Below are positions 5,967-7,469 of a stretch of DNA of 7,469 nucleotides, piece after piece. The stretch's first letter is position 1. Each line of letters begins with the position of its first letter. The notes under the pieces were generated by a model. The model had not been told where the DNA came from and ran no database searches. It saw only the letters and a program-made list of their open reading frames with translations. The translations under genes and the position numbers were made by a program. Origin of the DNA: Candidatus Aminicenantes bacterium UBA4820 (GTDB lineage Bacteria > Acidobacteriota > UBA4820). The DNA lies in contig DHFQ01000051.1 of assembly GCA_002402325.1 (NCBI GenBank), positions 1 through 7,469 of the forward strand. The letters are read 5' to 3'.

Positions 5967-7325
5967 ATGGTAATCTTAATTATGGCAAAATACTACTTAG
6001 GAAATAAACCCGTTTATTCTGTTTCCGAAATAACATCAATAATTGATAAAGAACTCTCTTCAGCATTTTTTGATATCTTTGTTGAAGGTGAATCAAATGA
6101 TGTAAAAATAAGCAAACAAGGTCATATCTACTTCACAATAAAAGATGAAAAATCTTCTTTAAAGGTCGCATTTTTTAGAAATTATGTTTTAAAAACTCCC
6201 TTTAAAATTGAAAATGGTATGTCTTTGCTGATAAGAGGAAAAATTTCTCTCTACACAAAATCGGGAGATTTGCAGTTATATGCAGAATATGTCGAACCTT
6301 CTGGAATTGGAGCGATGCAACAGGCAATTGAACAGGCAAAAAAGCGTTTAATGGAGGAAGGGCTAACAAATCCTGACAGAAAAAGGGCAATTCCACGATT
6401 TCCAAAAAGAGTTGGAGTTGTAACCTCTCTTGAAGGTGCAGTAATAAAAGATTTCACAACTATTTTAAAAAGAAGGAACGCAGGTGTAGAAATCCTTATC
6501 TCGGAATCCCCTGTTCAAGGGGAAAAAGCACCTGAAGAAATTATTCAATCATTAAAAAAACTTTATAGTTTAAAAGGAATTGATGTAATAGTTTTAATGA
6601 GGGGTGGAGGTTCAATGGAAGATTTAATGGCTTTCAACAATGAGCAACTCGCAAGGGTTGTAGCCTTAAGTCCCGTCCCTTTAATAAGCGCTGTAGGTCA
6701 TGAAATTGACAACGTTTTGACAGATTTAACCGCCGATTTGCGGGCACCAACTCCCTCTTCTGCCGCAGAAATCTTAAGCGAAGGATACTTTGAGGTTAGA
6801 AAAAATTTAAACTACCTTTTAAATAAAATAATCTCTTCAATTGAAAGCGTTCTTTACATACATAAAACAAGATTATCAGTTTTTAATAAAAAGACAAAGT
6901 CTCTTTTAATAAAGAGAATGGTAGAAATTACTGAGGAAAAGTTTGATAAAACTTATGAAAAGATATTTTCCTTTAAAGAAAAACTTGAACTAATTGAGGA
7001 GAGAATCGTAAGGGCAAGAAATATTTTAAAGTTTGAAAAGATCATTTCTTTCATAGCAAACTTTGAGAATAAAATTTTAAATATTTCAAGGTTGATTGAA
7101 CTCAAAGTTGAGTCAAAAATCAGAGAGAATGAAAATTGCTATAAGAACTTTATTACTCTTATTGAGGAGAGAAATCCAATGAAAATTCTCTCAAAAGGCT
7201 ATTCAATTCTTTTTGACAAAAATGATAAACCTGTTAAAGAACAAAATCAGGTTGAGATAGGTGATGAGTTGCCACTAAAAATTTTCAAAGGAATACTCCG
7301 GATAAAAATTGAAAAAAAAGAGTAA
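5967..7325 (+). CDS. xseA: Exodeoxyribonuclease VII large subunit XseA
   Basis: The catalytic large subunit of exonuclease VII, which with XseB degrades single-stranded DNA to short oligonucleotides in mismatch repair and recombination. It is 452 residues, a normal family length. An N-terminal OB-fold DNA-binding domain (DIFVEGE at 36-42, GHIYFTIKDE at 52-61) precedes the catalytic core: VGVVTSLEGAVIKDF (149-163), RGGGSMEDLMAFNNE (212-226) and SAVGHEIDNVLTDLTADLRA (241-260). D162, R212, H245 and D248 align with the E. coli essential residues D155, R205, H238 and D241 with identical spacing. In the first motif SLEGA replaces the common SPTGA. Residues about 275-400 are a long charged helical region, and NPMKILSKGYSILFD (403-417) starts the C-terminal domain. 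ATG 5967 is preferred, with GGGGA six bases upstream; ATG 5982 (MAKYY) is possible but has no ribosome site. xseB does not follow directly. Confidence 0.96.
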   Translation: MVILIMAKYYLGNKPVYSVSEITSIIDKELSSAFFDIFVEGESNDVKISKQGHIYFTIKDEKSSLKVAFFRNYVLKTPFKIENGMSLLIRGKISLYTKSGDLQLYAEYVEPSGIGAMQQAIEQAKKRLMEEGLTNPDRKRAIPRFPKRVGVVTSLEGAVIKDFTTILKRRNAGVEILISESPVQGEKAPEEIIQSLKKLYSLKGIDVIVLMRGGGSMEDLMAFNNEQLARVVALSPVPLISAVGHEIDNVLTDLTADLRAPTPSSAAEILSEGYFEVRKNLNYLLNKIISSIESVLYIHKTRLSVFNKKTKSLLIKRMVEITEEKFDKTYEKIFSFKEKLELIEERIVRARNILKFEKIISFIANFENKILNISRLIELKVESKIRENENCYKNFITLIEERNPMKILSKGYSILFDKNDKPVKEQNQVEIGDELPLKIFKGILRIKIEKKE

Positions 7326-7329
7326 AATT

Positions 7330-7356
7330 GGGGTCAGGTCTTGAATCTTGAATTTC
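7330..7356 (+). repeat. GGGGTCAGGTC motif with doubled CTTGAAT, resembling RAYT/IS200-type flanking sequence
   Basis: Four bases after the xseA stop comes GGGGTCAGGTC (7330-7340), followed by two abutting copies of CTTGAAT (7340-7346 and 7347-7353). From memory, this motif is widespread in diverse bacterial genomes as an end or flank of REP-associated (Y1, IS200-like) transposase genes. The opposite arm and a transposase are not in the window, so only one end, or a solo remnant, is seen. Confidence 0.5.
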
Positions 7357-7364
7357 TAAAAAAA

Positions 7365-7379
7365 TCGCAGGCTCCGCGA
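7365..7379. other. Small inverted repeat TCGC/GCGA between the repeat elements
   Basis: TCGC (7365-7368) and GCGA (7376-7379) can pair around a seven-base loop. The GC-rich base composition begins abruptly here after the A-run at 7358-7364. It may be part of the same repeat unit as the motif to its left, or a short terminator-like hairpin after xseA, though no T-run follows. Confidence 0.3.
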
Positions 7380-7387
7380 GGAAATCT

Positions 7388-7457
7388 CCTCCCCTCTCAG
7401 TGTAGGTTGGGAGGGGTTTCCACAACTATCCTCCCATCTCAGGGGAGGCTGGGAGGG
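7388..7457. repeat. Two tandem GC-rich palindromic units, 42-bp period
   Basis: Unit A (7388-7415) and unit B (7430-7457) are 28 bases each, match at 24 of 28 positions, and start 42 bases apart. Each begins with CCTCCC and ends with GGGAGG(G), so each can fold into a hairpin (7388-7393 with 7409-7414; 7430-7435 with 7451-7456). A similar sequence and similar structure repeated in tandem between genes fits a REP/BIME-type dispersed element. It may also serve as a transcription end for xseA. The right-hand limit is beyond the window. Confidence 0.7.
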
Positions 7458-7469
7458 AATGTCATTCTG

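Noticed and set aside
1..7469. CRISPR arrays, tRNA or rRNA genes.
   Set aside because: No regularly spaced direct repeats, T-loop consensus or rRNA-like blocks were seen; the two right-edge units are only a pair and are palindromic intergenic repeats.

Overview
The window is a stretch of chromosome from an AT-rich Gram-negative bacterium. An outer-membrane TonB-dependent receptor with a signal peptide and an aromatic C-terminus shows there is an outer membrane. Its N-terminal carboxypeptidase-regulatory-like (Oar-type) domain, together with a REC-PilZ protein and GC-rich intergenic palindromes, suggests Acidobacteriota/Aminicenantes or a deltaproteobacterial-type lineage. That placement is an inference from protein style, not a phylogenetic result.

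Layout, left to right. (1) Positions 1-394 hold no gene: a GC-rich palindromic patch at the edge, then very AT-rich DNA with one small perfect hairpin. (2) A strong GC-rich hairpin at about 395-424 terminates the TonB-dependent receptor gene (448-3243, minus strand), which stands alone with its own promoter and a strong Shine-Dalgarno. (3) A 165-bp divergent spacer carries recognisable sigma70-type promoters for the receptor and for a plus-strand REC-PilZ protein (3409-4095), a probable c-di-GMP-binding regulator. (4) The REC-PilZ gene runs tail-to-tail into, and overlaps by 19 bp, the minus-strand cluster yebC-ruvC-ruvA (5893 down to 4077). The stop and start codons of this cluster touch or overlap, so it is almost certainly one transcript. 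(5) Divergent from yebC is xseA (5967-7325), the large subunit of exonuclease VII. (6) From 7326 to the end there is no gene but a pile of repeat-like DNA: a GGGGTCAGGTC motif with a doubled 7-mer, a small hairpin, and two tandem GC-rich palindromes 42 bp apart.

Functionally, ruvA, ruvC and xseA are DNA recombination/repair genes. YebC is a translation factor/regulator that very commonly sits beside ruvC. ruvB does not follow ruvA, and xseB does not directly follow xseA, so both partners must be encoded elsewhere. The receptor and the REC-PilZ gene are a separate envelope/signalling pair joined only by a shared intergenic region.

I do not see a novel multi-gene system here. Most of the window is recognisable housekeeping. 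The points most worth a second look are the homopolymer tract inside the receptor promoter, the divergent receptor/REC-PilZ pair with its unusual acidic pocket, the antisense 3' overlap, and the repeat cluster at the right edge.
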